Made by a program: the position numbers and the translations under genes
The notes under the pieces: generated by a model
Databases searched by the model: none
The model's input: only the letters and a program-made list of their open reading frames with translations
What the model was told of the DNA's origin: nothing
NCBI RefSeq assembly: GCF_006704125.1
Contig: NZ_VIGH01000001.1
Coordinates: forward strand, 745,918-809,917
DNA length: 64,000 nucleotides
Origin: Rhodococcus spelaei
GTDB taxonomy: Bacteria; Actinomycetota; Actinomycetes; Mycobacteriales; Mycobacteriaceae
Direction: 5' to 3'
Shown here: positions 9,600-19,136 of the stretch, piece after piece
How positions within the stretch are numbered: the stretch's first letter is position 1
Layout of the letters: every line of letters starts with the position of its first letter

Positions 9600-10759
9600 C
9601 GGTCCGCCTTAGGTAGGCCGAGCAGCCGCTCGGCGATGACATTCTTCTGGATCTCGTTGGTGCCGGCGTAGATCGGGCCGGAGAGGGAGAACAGGTAGCC
9701 GTCCATCCACGCAGTGTCCGCGAGCTCGGCCTCCGGGCCGAGCAGGTCGAGTGCGGTCTCGTGGGTGGCCACGTCCCACTCGGACCAGAACACCTTGTTG
9801 ATCGAGGACTCGGCGCCGAGCTGGCCGCCGTCGGCGAGTCGGGTGACGGTGCCCCAGGTGCTCAGCTCGTAGGCGCGCGACCCGATCCACGCGTCGACGA
9901 CCCGGTCGCGCAGCGCGGTGTCCGACTCGTCGCCGTTCGCCTTCCACAGCTGCACGAGCCGGTCTGTGGCGGCGAGGAAGCGGCCGGGGGAACGGAGCGA
10001 CAGGCCACGCTCGTTGCTCGCGGTGCTCATCGCGACCCGCCAGCCCTCGTTGACGGCGCCGATCACGCCGGACTCCGCGGGGTTCGCCGGGTCGTCGGGC
10101 ACGAAGACGTCCTCGAGGAACACCTCGGCGAAGCCGGGCAGGCCGTCGAGCTGGTCGATCGGGCGGACGGTGACGCCCTTCGACCGCAGGTCGAACATGT
10201 AGTACGTGATGCCCTTGTGGCGCTGGGCCTCCGGGTCGGAGCGGAACAGGCCGAATCCCCAGTCCGCGAACGCGGCGCGGGAGCTCCAGGTCTTCTGGCC
10301 GTTGAGCAGCCAGCCGCCGTCGACCTTGGTCGCCGTGGCGCGCAGGCTGGCCAGGTCGGAGCCGGACTCGGGCTCGGACCAGGCCTGGGCCCAGATGTCG
10401 TCGGCACGGGCCATGCGCGGCATGATCCGTGCCAGCTGCTCGGGCTTGGCATGCTCGAAGAGCGTGGGTGCCAGTAGGAAGATGCCGTTCTGGCTGACCC
10501 GGCCGGGCGCGCCCGAGCGGTAGTACTCCTCCTCGAAGATGACCCACTGCTCGAGGGTGGCGTCGCGGCCGCCGTACTCGGCGGGCCAGGACACCACCGA
10601 CAGGCGTGCGTCCGCGAGGGTGCGCTCCCACTGCCGGTGAGCCTCGAAGCCCTCCGCCGTGTCCATGTGCGGCAGCGGCTCGGCGGGGACGTTCGCCTTG
10701 AGGAACGCACGCACTTCGTCGCGGAATGCGACTGTGGCGTCGTCGAATTCGAGATCCAC
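9596..10759 (-). CDS. fadE31: Acyl-CoA dehydrogenase FadE31
   Basis: 387-residue FAD-dependent acyl-CoA dehydrogenase. Motifs are VSWPAEYGG, AQAWSEPESGSDLASL (flavin/substrate loop), LNGQKTWSS, an ASNERGL segment carrying the likely catalytic Glu, and the C-terminal YAGTNEIQKNVIAERLLGLPK. I infer that it is the catalytic subunit that pairs with FadE32 and/or FadE33, which lack the Glu motif. The GTG at 10759 shares one base with the stop of the enoyl-CoA hydratase gene (TAGTG); longer starts would lie inside that gene. Confidence 0.9.
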   Translation of the reverse strand: MDLEFDDATVAFRDEVRAFLKANVPAEPLPHMDTAEGFEAHRQWERTLADARLSVVSWPAEYGGRDATLEQWVIFEEEYYRSGAPGRVSQNGIFLLAPTLFEHAKPEQLARIMPRMARADDIWAQAWSEPESGSDLASLRATATKVDGGWLLNGQKTWSSRAAFADWGFGLFRSDPEAQRHKGITYYMFDLRSKGVTVRPIDQLDGLPGFAEVFLEDVFVPDDPANPAESGVIGAVNEGWRVAMSTASNERGLSLRSPGRFLAATDRLVQLWKANGDESDTALRDRVVDAWIGSRAYELSTWGTVTRLADGGQLGAESSINKVFWSEWDVATHETALDLLGPEAELADTAWMDGYLFSLSGPIYAGTNEIQKNVIAERLLGLPKADR

Positions 10760-11655
10760 TAGTTCTCTCCAGCCTTCTTCACCACGGTCGAGCCGTGCTG
10801 TTTCATTGATTTGGCGTCCAGACCGCCCAGGGGGCCGGAGCCCATTTCGGCGTTGTGTGCGTGCGCGAAGTGGTGCAGTCCGAACACGGAGTCCATCCCG
10901 GCCCGCACGCCCATCAGGTCCTCGCACTGATTGACGGCCTTCTTGGTCAGCGCCAGCCCGAACTGCGGCATGGTCGCGATCCGGTCGGCCAGGTCCATCG
11001 CGGTGGCCTCGAGCTGCTCGCGCGGGACCACGCGACTGACCATGCCCCACTCGTAGGCGCGTTGCGCGGAGAAGCGGTCGCCGGTGAACAGGATCTCCTT
11101 GGCCCCACGGACTCCGAGCACCCAGGGGTGTGCGAAGTACTCGACACCCGGAATGCCCATCCGGACAACGGGATCGGCGAAGAAGGCGTCATCAGAGGCA
11201 ACGATCAGGTCGCACACCCAGGACAGCATCAGTCCGCCGGCGATGCAGGCGCCGTGCACCATCGCGATGGTCGGCTTGGGCAGCTCGCGCCACCGCCGGC
11301 ACATCCCGAGGTAGACCTCCATCTCGCGGGCGAAACGCTGGTCGCCGCCCTCGCGGTCGACGTGGTCCCACCACATGACGGCCTTGTTGTCGTAGGACAC
11401 GTGGTGGTCGCGTCCGACGGTTCCGATGTCGTGTCCGGCGCTGAAGTGCTCGCCGTTGCCTGCCAACACGATCGCGCCGACGTCCGGGTCCTCCACCGCG
11501 CGCTGGAAGGCCGCGTCGAGGGCGTAGGTCATCACGGAGTTCTGCGCGTTGCGGTAGTCGGGCCGGTTCATGGTCACCACCGCGATCCGCCCGCGCACCT
11601 CGTAGGTGACGACCTCACCCTCGTACGGAACCGTCGTCCCCGGCAGTGCGGTCAC
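10759..11655 (-). CDS. Enoyl-CoA hydratase/isomerase in the fadD3 operon
   Basis: 298-residue crotonase-superfamily protein. Oxyanion-hole segments are HFSAGHDIG and HGACIAGGLML; the C-terminus is extended (HHFAHAHNAEMG and onward) beyond the ~260-residue norm. It starts with the GTG that overlaps the fadD3 stop (GTGA) and ends at the fadE31 start, so it is an integral operon member. In M. tuberculosis fadE31 directly follows fadD3, so this gene is an extra member here. By position it probably hydrates an unsaturated HIP-derived acyl-CoA, but the substrate is inferred only from context. Confidence 0.85.
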   Translation of the reverse strand: MTALPGTTVPYEGEVVTYEVRGRIAVVTMNRPDYRNAQNSVMTYALDAAFQRAVEDPDVGAIVLAGNGEHFSAGHDIGTVGRDHHVSYDNKAVMWWDHVDREGGDQRFAREMEVYLGMCRRWRELPKPTIAMVHGACIAGGLMLSWVCDLIVASDDAFFADPVVRMGIPGVEYFAHPWVLGVRGAKEILFTGDRFSAQRAYEWGMVSRVVPREQLEATAMDLADRIATMPQFGLALTKKAVNQCEDLMGVRAGMDSVFGLHHFAHAHNAEMGSGPLGGLDAKSMKQHGSTVVKKAGEN

Positions 11656-13205
11656 GACTTGTCCTCGCGCAGTTCGTTCTTGAGAACCTTGCCGGAGGGG
11701 TTGCGCGGCAGCGAGTCCCGCACGGTGACCTCGCGGGGGATCTTGAAGTTCGCCAGGTGCTCCTTGCAGAACGCGAGCACCTCGTCCGCGGTGACGGTGC
11801 GCCCCGGCTTGGCGACGACGTAGGCGCGGCCCACCTCGCCCATTCGCTCGTCCGGGATGCCGATGACCGCGGACTCGGCGACGGCGTCGATCCGGGCCAG
11901 GGTGTTCTCGATCTCGGCGGGGTACACGTTGAAGCCGCCGGAGATGTACATGTCCTTGAGGCGATCGGTGATGTCGATGTAGCCGCGTTCGTCCATGACG
12001 CCGACGTCGCCGGTGTGCAGCCAGCCGTCCGCGTCGATGGTCTTGGCAGTGGACTCGGGATCGTCGAGGTAGCCGAGCATGATGGCATCACCGCGCACCA
12101 GGATCTCGCCCTGCTCGCCGATGCGCACCTCCATGCCGGGCACGGCGCGACCGGACGTGGTCGAGACGGTGACCGGGTCGTCGTCGGTGCGGCACATCGT
12201 GACCACGACCGCCTCGGTCTGCCCGTACGCGGTGAGCACCGCCTTGTAGCTGAGCTCGGACTGCAGTCGCTCGACGAGGGTGACCGGGACCGCCGCGGCA
12301 CCGGTGATCGCGACCCGCAGGCTGGACAGGTCGTAGTCGTCGCGGGTGGGGAAGTCGAGGATCGTCTGGTGGATGGTCGGGGCGCCGGGGAGGATGCTGA
12401 TCTTCTCCGTCGCGATCTTCTCCATCACCTTCGGCACGTCGAACAGTGCCATCGGCACGATGGTCGCCCCGTTGAGGATGCAGACCACGAAGCCCGCTTT
12501 GTATCCGAACGTGTGGAAGAACGGGTTGATGATCAGGTAGCGGTCGGCCGAGGTGACCTCCGCGCAGTCGCCCCAGGCCTCGGCGACGCGGATCGTCTGC
12601 CGGTGCGCGGTCATCACGCCCTTGCTCTTGCCGGTAGTCCCCGAGGTGAAGAGGATGTCGGCGAGGTCGTCGGGTCCGACGGCCTGCGCGCGGGCGTCGG
12701 CCTGTTCGACGGTCACGGACTCGGCGATGCCGTCGAGGTCGGCCCAGTCGAGGACGCCTTCGGCCGGCTCGGCCGCGTCGAACGGGATCCGGATCACCGT
12801 GTGCAGGTGGTCGAGGTCGCCGGGCGCGGCGGCACGGGTGAGCTCCGCCCAGCGGTCGGACTTGAGGAACGGGCCGACCACGAACAGGCCCTTGGCCTGC
12901 GTGCGGACCACCAGGTCGAGGGCCTCACTGCCGGTGTACCGGGTGTTGATCGGCACGATCGCCGCGCCCGCGTACTGGGCGCCGAGCGCCGCGATCACCC
13001 AGTGGTAGGTGTTCGGGGCCCACACCGCGATCCGGTCGCCGGGTTCGATCCCGCGGGCGATCAGCGCGCGAGCGGTCGTGCGGACGCGGTCGAGGAGGTC
13101 CGCGTAGCTGATCCGGACGTCGCCGTCGGCGATGGCCTCGGCGTTTCCGAACTCGCGTGCGGCCCGCGCGAGCGCCGCGGGGGTGGTATTGACGTCAGTG
13201 GTCAC
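11652..13205 (-). CDS. fadD3: HIP-CoA synthetase FadD3
   Basis: 517-residue ANL-superfamily acyl-CoA synthetase. By homology it activates the C/D-ring propionate HIP with CoA and ATP, the committed step for the last two steroid rings. Visible motifs are the P-loop FTSGTTGKSKGV (A3), AYGQTE (A5), GWLHTGDVG (A7), DRLKDMYISGG (A8) and NPSGKVLK with the adenylation Lys (A10). The GTG at 13205 has GAGGAG 5-6 nt upstream. It is first in a five-gene minus-strand operon, controlled from the KstR2-type box at 13221-13234 that it shares with fadE30. Confidence 0.93.
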   Translation of the reverse strand: MTTDVNTTPAALARAAREFGNAEAIADGDVRISYADLLDRVRTTARALIARGIEPGDRIAVWAPNTYHWVIAALGAQYAGAAIVPINTRYTGSEALDLVVRTQAKGLFVVGPFLKSDRWAELTRAAAPGDLDHLHTVIRIPFDAAEPAEGVLDWADLDGIAESVTVEQADARAQAVGPDDLADILFTSGTTGKSKGVMTAHRQTIRVAEAWGDCAEVTSADRYLIINPFFHTFGYKAGFVVCILNGATIVPMALFDVPKVMEKIATEKISILPGAPTIHQTILDFPTRDDYDLSSLRVAITGAAAVPVTLVERLQSELSYKAVLTAYGQTEAVVVTMCRTDDDPVTVSTTSGRAVPGMEVRIGEQGEILVRGDAIMLGYLDDPESTAKTIDADGWLHTGDVGVMDERGYIDITDRLKDMYISGGFNVYPAEIENTLARIDAVAESAVIGIPDERMGEVGRAYVVAKPGRTVTADEVLAFCKEHLANFKIPREVTVRDSLPRNPSGKVLKNELREDKS

Positions 13206-13220
13206 TGGACTCCTCTACAA

Positions 13221-13234
13221 AGCAAGTGCTTGGT
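13221..13234. promoter_or_regulatory. KstR2-type operator, fadD3/fadE30 divergent promoter
   Basis: AGCAAGTGCTTGGT is a full match to the KstR2 consensus ANCAAGNNCTTGNT. It is centred in the 45-bp gap between divergent fadD3 and fadE30. Confidence 0.85.
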
Positions 13235-13238
13235 AGGT

Positions 13239-13244
13239 TATCCT
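13239..13244 (+). promoter_or_regulatory. Putative -10 element of fadE30
   Basis: TATCCT (TAnnnT), with its first T exactly 12 nt before the GTG start codon. There is no Shine-Dalgarno, so the transcript is probably leaderless. Confidence 0.6.
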
Positions 13245-13250
13245 ACCGCT

Positions 13251-14452
<1,202 letters not shown>

Positions 14453-14456
<4 letters not shown>

Positions 14457-15262
14457 CCGCAACCCTCAAGTCCCCCCTGGCCGTCGCACCCGCGGAGATC
14501 GAGGGCCACAACCTGCTCAAGGGCAAGAAGGTCGTCGTGACCGCCGCAGCGGGCACCGGCATCGGCTTCGCCACCGCCCGTCGCGCACTGCTCGAGGGCG
14601 GCGACGTCCTGGTCTCCGACTTCCACGAGCGGCGCCTCGGCGAGACGGTCGAGAAGCTGTCCGCCGAGTTCGGCGGCCAGCAGGTCGAGTCGTTCGTCTG
14701 CGACGTCTCGAGCACGGAGCAGGTCGACGCCCTGATCGCCGGCGCCGCAGAGAAGCTCGGCCGTATCGACGTCCTGGTCAACAACGCCGGGCTCGGCGGC
14801 GAGACCCCGATCGTCGACATGACCGACGATCAGTGGGACCGCGTCCTCGACATCACCCTGACCAGCACGTTCCGTGCCACCCGTGCCGCGCTGCGGTACT
14901 TCAAGAGCGTCGAGCACAACGGCGTCCTCGTGAACAACGCGTCGGTGCTCGGCTGGCGCGCCCAGCACTCGCAGGCGCACTACGCGGCGGCGAAGGCCGG
15001 CGTCATGGCGCTCACCCGCTGCTCGGCGATCGAGGCCGCCGAGTACGGCGTCCGCATCAACGCGGTGGCGCCGTCGATCGCGCGGCACGCGTTCCTGGCG
15101 AAGGTCACCAGCGAGGAACTGCTCGACCAGCTGGCCGGGGCCGAGGCGTTCGGTCGCGCGGCCGAGGTGTGGGAGATCGCCGCGACCATCGCGATGCTCG
15201 CCAGCGACTACACGACCTACCTCACCGGCGAGATCGTCTCCATCTCCAGCCAGCGCGCGTAG
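14453..15262 (+). CDS. ipdF: SDR IpdF (Rv3559c-like), HIP pathway oxidoreductase
   Basis: 269-residue SDR, co-transcribed with fadE30 exactly as Rv3559c (IpdF) is in M. tuberculosis, where it oxidises a hydroxylated HIP-derived CoA thioester. It shows the cofactor loop TAAAGTGIG near residue 31, NNAG, NNASVLG at the catalytic Ser position, and YAAAK. The N-terminal ~20 residues precede the Rossmann fold. The GTG at 14453 overlaps the fadE30 stop. It is followed by a long palindrome and then by a gene foreign to the pathway. Confidence 0.87.
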
Positions 15263-15273
15263 GCGGCTCCGCC

Positions 15274-15321
15274 GCCCGTGAGTCCTTCTGGTCCCCATGT
15301 GGGCCGAAAGGACTCACGGGC
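15274..15321. terminator. Long palindrome after ipdF (family member 1)
   Basis: 48-bp inverted repeat with arms GCCCGTGAGTCCTTCTGG.. and ..CGAAAGGACTCACGGGC. Near-copies occur at 16405-16452 and 27632-27679. By position it is a transcription terminator. Confidence 0.75.
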
Positions 15322-15390
15322 TCGGCAGGCTTGTGGATAGCCGTCGCCGGGTCGGGCGTTGTGTCGGACCCCGCGGTCACGATCCGGTGC

Positions 15391-16467
15391 ATGCACCCGG
15401 AACAGATGCCTCATGAGCTTCAAGTTCTTCTCGACGCGCAGCTCGGGTTGGTTACCCAGGCGCAGTTGGCCGCATTCGGCTTCCCGCGCACGCGGGTGCG
15501 CAATCGCCTCGATGCCGGGCGCTGGCAGCGGGTACTGCACGGCGTCTACTGCGTGACCACCGGCCCGCTCAACCGACACATGACGCTCATGGCCGCGCTG
15601 ATCTACGGCGGCGGTCCGGCGCTGCTGAGCCATCGAACTGCTGCGGAGGAATGGGGCATCGTTCCCGTCGATCCTTCGTCGCCCGTGCACATCACCGTGC
15701 CGTACCGGTGCTCGGCCAAGGGACAGCCCGCCACGCACGTCGCGGGTGGTAGCTCAGGGTTTCCGATGCCCGCAGCCGGTTCAGTTCTGCATCCCGGGGT
15801 CGTCGTGCACCGTTCGCGTGCGCACGGCCACATCGGCCTCGATACAGCAATGCCCCGGACTTCGTTGGCCGATACGGCGATCGACTTCGCGGTGGCAGAG
15901 CCGACCGCGCGTGCCGCCTACGTCAGCCTGATCTCGTCGGTGACGAACCGTCGTATCCGGTTGGCGGACGTTCGGCAGCGCATCCAGGAACGCACCCCAC
16001 GGCGGTATCGCAAGGCGCTCGGGGGCGCAGTCAGTCTGCTAGCGGAGGGTGTGCAATCGATGCTCGAATACCACTTCGCGGTCGACGTCGAGCAGGCGCA
16101 CGGCTTGCCCAGAGCGCACCGGCAGGGGCCGGTGATCGTCGACGGCAGGACCCTGTGGGAGGACTGTGACTACACCGAATTCGGCGTACCCCTGATCGTC
16201 CGCCTGGACGGGCGGTGGGCACACTTCATGCGTGAGGTGCGGTTCCGCGACCGGCGCCGCGACAACGCCGCCGAACTGGCAGACCGGCCGCGGTTGGTTT
16301 ACGGCTTCGAGGAGACCGTCGGGACTGCGTGTGTGGTGGCGCAGGAGGTCGAGCGGGTCCTGCGCCGCGAGGGCTGGGTGCGGCGCGACGAAAACCCATG
16401 TCGCGCCTGTGAGTCCTTCTGGTCCGCATGGGGGCCAGAAGGACTCACGGGCGGCGAAGCCGCCTAG
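15391..16467 (+). CDS. AbiEi-like HTH/nuclease-fold protein, probable cassette gene
   Basis: 358-residue protein resembling the actinobacterial group annotated as type IV toxin-antitoxin AbiEi-family antitoxin domain/DUF559 proteins. The N-terminus is a winged-helix AbiEi-like segment (LVTQAQLAAFGFPRTRVRNRL through HRTAAEEWGI). The C-terminal half has a Vsr/DUF559-like layout (MLEYHF.., DCDYTEFGVPLIVRLDG). No cognate toxin is adjacent, so a TA function is unproven. The ATG at 15391 is the best start; the ribosome-binding site is weak. The last ~20 codons are encoded by a terminator-like palindrome, and the gene is bracketed by two copies of it, suggesting insertion between steroid genes. Confidence 0.65.
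   Translation: MHPEQMPHELQVLLDAQLGLVTQAQLAAFGFPRTRVRNRLDAGRWQRVLHGVYCVTTGPLNRHMTLMAALIYGGGPALLSHRTAAEEWGIVPVDPSSPVHITVPYRCSAKGQPATHVAGGSSGFPMPAAGSVLHPGVVVHRSRAHGHIGLDTAMPRTSLADTAIDFAVAEPTARAAYVSLISSVTNRRIRLADVRQRIQERTPRRYRKALGGAVSLLAEGVQSMLEYHFAVDVEQAHGLPRAHRQGPVIVDGRTLWEDCDYTEFGVPLIVRLDGRWAHFMREVRFRDRRRDNAAELADRPRLVYGFEETVGTACVVAQEVERVLRREGWVRRDENPCRACESFWSAWGPEGLTGGEAA
16405..16452. terminator. Long palindrome inside the 3' end of the AbiEi-like gene (family member 2)
   Basis: 48-bp inverted repeat almost identical to 15274-15321 (shared arm GTGAGTCCTTCTGGTCC). It lies within the last codons of the plus-strand gene and 11 bp beyond the stop of the convergent SDR. Confidence 0.75.
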
Positions 16468-17225
16468 ACGGTGTAGCCGCCGTCGACGTTCAACTTCTGG
16501 CCGGTGACGAAGCCGGCCTTCGCGCTGGCCAGGAAGCAGACGGCCTCCGCGATGTCTGCCGCGGAGCCGAAGCGCTGCAGGGGGATTCGGCTCATCGCGA
16601 CCGCCTGGGCGCGCTCGTCGAGATCCGAATTGCCCATCAGGCGCTCGGCCATCCCGTCGGTGAGCATGCCCGGACCGACTGCGTTGAAACGCACACCGAA
16701 CCGGCCCTCCTCGGCGGCGAAGGCCCGGACCAGTGCCTCGACCGCGCCCTTCGTCCCCGCCGACAGTCCGTCCCGGACGGGGTAGCGGTCGGTGGCGGCA
16801 GTGGTCACCGCGACCACCGAACCGCGGGTCTCGCGCAGTGCGGGCAGGAATCCGTGCACGAGCGAGAAGAACGCGGCGGCCTCGGCGCCGAGGTGTGCGG
16901 AGAAGGTGTCGGGGGAGACCTTCGACAGGTGCACCATCGGGATGTGCGGTCCGGCCGCGTGCACCAGGACCGCCGGTTGGCCGAACCCGGTTGTCAGGTC
17001 CTGCGCCCAGTCTGCGACCTGCGTGTTGTCGGCGAGGTCGACCTGGTCCGCGCGGGCGCGTCCACCGGCCGCGGTGAGCTCCTGGACGAGGGCGTCGGCG
17101 CGTGCGGCGTTGGATCGGTAGGTGATCGCGACCGGAAGTCCGTCGGCGGCGAGACGTCGGGAAACCTCGATGCCGATGCCGCCGGAACCGCCGGTGACCA
17201 CTGCGCAGGGGGATTGGAGGGGCAT
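16464..17225 (-). CDS. SDR-family protein with altered active site, KstR2-type promoter
   Basis: 253-residue SDR fold, divergent from kstR2 and sharing its operator. The cofactor loop TGGSGGIG (residues 11-18) and the C-terminal NVDGGY are intact. The catalytic Tyr is missing: the YxxxK motif reads Ser155-A-G-T-Lys159, the catalytic Ser region is VTTAA, and NNAG reads HAAG. It may use another residue, be a non-catalytic partner, or be specialised. ATG 17225 lies 12 nt after the first T of a TAGGGT hexamer with no clear ribosome-binding site, so translation is probably leaderless. A C/D-ring role is inferred from regulation only. Confidence 0.8.
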   Translation of the reverse strand: MPLQSPCAVVTGGSGGIGIEVSRRLAADGLPVAITYRSNAARADALVQELTAAGGRARADQVDLADNTQVADWAQDLTTGFGQPAVLVHAAGPHIPMVHLSKVSPDTFSAHLGAEAAAFFSLVHGFLPALRETRGSVVAVTTAATDRYPVRDGLSAGTKGAVEALVRAFAAEEGRFGVRFNAVGPGMLTDGMAERLMGNSDLDERAQAVAMSRIPLQRFGSAADIAEAVCFLASAKAGFVTGQKLNVDGGYTV

Positions 17226-17231
17226 ACAGAT

Positions 17232-17237
17232 ACCCTA
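17232..17237 (-). promoter_or_regulatory. Putative -10 element of the SDR at 16464-17225
   Basis: On the minus strand TAGGGT (TAnnnT) starts 12 nt before the ATG, the same geometry as fadE30 and kstR2. Confidence 0.55.
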
Positions 17238-17250
17238 ACAAGCGCTTGGT
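17237..17250. promoter_or_regulatory. KstR2-type operator, SDR/kstR2 divergent promoter
   Basis: AACAAGCGCTTGGT is a full match to ANCAAGNNCTTGNT in the 40-bp gap between the divergent SDR and kstR2. It implies autoregulation. Confidence 0.85.
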
Positions 17251-17253
17251 TGA

Positions 17254-17259
17254 TATCCT
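17254..17259 (+). promoter_or_regulatory. Putative -10 element of kstR2
   Basis: TATCCT, identical in sequence and in distance to the start codon (12 nt to GTG 17266) to the fadE30 -10 element. Confidence 0.6.
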
Positions 17260-17265
17260 GTGTGT

Positions 17266-17892
17266 GTGACCCCTCCGCCACGCGCCGCCGAAGAGTCCAC
17301 CAACAAGTCCGGCCGCAGAGCCGAACTGCTCGAGTTGGCGGCCTCGCTGTTCGCCGAACGCGGGATGCGCGCGACCACCGTCCGCGACATCGCCGACGCC
17401 GCGGGCATCCTCTCCGGCAGTCTCTACCACCATTTCGACTCGAAGGAGTCGATGGTCGACGAGATCCTCAAGGGCTTCCTCGACGACCTGTTCGGCCGCT
17501 ACCGCGCGATCGTGGACGCCGGTCTCGGTGCTCGCGCCACCCTCGAGGCGCTGGTCGTCGCGTCGTTCGACTCCATCGACCAGTCGCACGCCGCGGTGGC
17601 GATCTACCAGGACGAGGCCAAGCACCTCGTCGGAACCGAGCGGTTCGCGTACATCACCGAGCGTAATCGGGAGTTCCGCGGACTGTGGGTCTCGGTGCTC
17701 GAATCCGGCATCGAGGACGGCAGTTTTCGTCCCGACATCGATGTCGAACTGGTCTACCGCTTCATGCGCGACACCGTGTGGGTGGCGGTCCGTTGGTATC
17801 GGCCCGGCGGACCGATGACCGCCGAAACCGTTGCCAAGCAATACCTCGCCATCGTGCTCGACGGGCTCGCCAGCCCTGAGTCCGGCAAGTAA
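17266..17892 (+). CDS. kstR2: TetR-family repressor KstR2
   Basis: 208-residue TetR regulator. The N-terminal HTH runs from about residue 20 to 65 (ELLELAASLFAERG, TTVRDIADAAGILSGSLYHHF) and is followed by an all-helical ligand domain. KstR2 represses the C/D-ring genes and is released by HIP-CoA in M. tuberculosis. Identity rests on the HTH, the fadA6 neighbour and the KstR2-type box immediately upstream. I chose GTG 17266 because it fits a leaderless start 12 nt after the -10 T; the GTG at 17260 is an alternative adding two residues. Confidence 0.9.
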   Translation: MTPPPRAAEESTNKSGRRAELLELAASLFAERGMRATTVRDIADAAGILSGSLYHHFDSKESMVDEILKGFLDDLFGRYRAIVDAGLGARATLEALVVASFDSIDQSHAAVAIYQDEAKHLVGTERFAYITERNREFRGLWVSVLESGIEDGSFRPDIDVELVYRFMRDTVWVAVRWYRPGGPMTAETVAKQYLAIVLDGLASPESGK

Positions 17893-17913
17893 TCCGAGAA
17901 TTAGGAGCTGTTC

Positions 17914-19065
17914 ATGCCTGAGGCATACATCGTCGACGCCATCCGCACCCCGATCGGCAAGAAGAACGGCGCCCTCTCCGGCGTCCACCCGATCGACCTC
18001 GGTGCTCACATCGTCAAGGCTCTCGTCGAGCGCACCGGCATCGACCCGTCCGAGGTCGACGACGTCGTGTTCGGTTGCGTCGACGCGATCGGCGGCCAGG
18101 CCGGCAACATCGCGCGCATGGCGTGGCTCGCGGCCGGGCTGCCGCAGCACGTGCCCGGCGTGACCGTCGACCGGCAGTGCGGCTCGAGCCAGCAGGCGAT
18201 CCAGTTCGGCGCCCAGGCGATCCTGTCGGGCACCGCGGACCTGATCGTTGCCGGCGGCGTGCAGAACATGAGCCAGATCCCGATCTCGGCGGCGATGATC
18301 GTCGGTGGGCAGTACGGCTTCTCCACCCCGACCGCCGAGTCGAAGGGCTGGACCGAGCGCTACGGCGACCAGGAGGTGTCCCAGTTCAAGGGCGCCGAGA
18401 TGATCGCCGACAAGTGGGACATCAGCCGCGAAGAGCTCGAGAAGTGGGCCCTGCAGAGCCACGAGCGCGCGAAGGCCGCCATCGCCGCGGGCCGCTTCGA
18501 CAACGAGATCGTGCCGCTCGGTGACGCCACCGTCGACGAGGGTCCGCGCGAGACCAGCCTGGAGAAGATGGCCGGGCTGAACGTGCTCGTCGAGGGCGGC
18601 AAGATGACCGCCGCCGTCGCGAGCCAGATCTCGGACGGTGCCAGCGCACTGCTGCTCGCCTCCGAGGAGGCCGTCGCCAAGCACGGCCTGAAGCCGCGTG
18701 CCCGGATCCACCACATGAGCGCCCGCGGCGACGACCCGATCTTCATGCTCAGCGCGCCGATCCCGGCCACCCAGCACGCGCTGGCCAAGACCGGACTGAC
18801 CATCGACGACATCGACCTGATCGAGATCAACGAGGCCTTCGCGCCCGTCGTGCTCGCCTGGATCAAGGAGATCGGCGCCGACCCGGCCAAGGTCAACGTC
18901 AACGGCGGCGCGATCGCGCTCGGCCACCCGCTCGGCGCCACCGGCACCAAGCTGATGGCAACCCTGCTCAACGAGCTCGAGCGCACCGGCGGCCGCTACG
19001 GTCTGCTGACCATCTGCGAGGGTGGCGGCACCGCGAACGTCACCATCATCGAGCGCCTCGGCTAG
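17914..19065 (+). CDS. fadA6: Thiolase FadA6
   Basis: 383-residue type II thiolase. In M. tuberculosis FadA6 acts in thiolytic cleavage late in C/D-ring degradation. Nucleophile Cys89 lies in DRQCGSSQQA, the His is in NGGAIALGHPLGATG and the second Cys in CEGGGTAN. It starts at ATG with TTAGGAG upstream, 21 bp after the kstR2 stop, so the two form an operon. The stop is followed by a strong hairpin. Both length and motif set are complete. Confidence 0.92.
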   Translation: MPEAYIVDAIRTPIGKKNGALSGVHPIDLGAHIVKALVERTGIDPSEVDDVVFGCVDAIGGQAGNIARMAWLAAGLPQHVPGVTVDRQCGSSQQAIQFGAQAILSGTADLIVAGGVQNMSQIPISAAMIVGGQYGFSTPTAESKGWTERYGDQEVSQFKGAEMIADKWDISREELEKWALQSHERAKAAIAAGRFDNEIVPLGDATVDEGPRETSLEKMAGLNVLVEGGKMTAAVASQISDGASALLLASEEAVAKHGLKPRARIHHMSARGDDPIFMLSAPIPATQHALAKTGLTIDDIDLIEINEAFAPVVLAWIKEIGADPAKVNVNGGAIALGHPLGATGTKLMATLLNELERTGGRYGLLTICEGGGTANVTIIERLG

Positions 19066-19085
19066 TCGAACCCAGCACAACCGAT

Positions 19086-19126
19086 TTCGGCCCCGCACAT
19101 CCCCTTCCGGGACGTGCGGGGCCGAA
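19086..19126. terminator. Hairpin after fadA6
   Basis: TTCGGCCCCGCAC / GTGCGGGGCCGAA stem between the convergent fadA6 and TetR genes. Confidence 0.8.
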
Positions 19127-19136
19127 GTGCTTCACG

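Noticed and set aside
11646-13250. Long plus-strand open frame opposite fadD3
   Set aside because: It is an antisense shadow of fadD3; only the part from GTG 13251 (FadE30) has family motifs.
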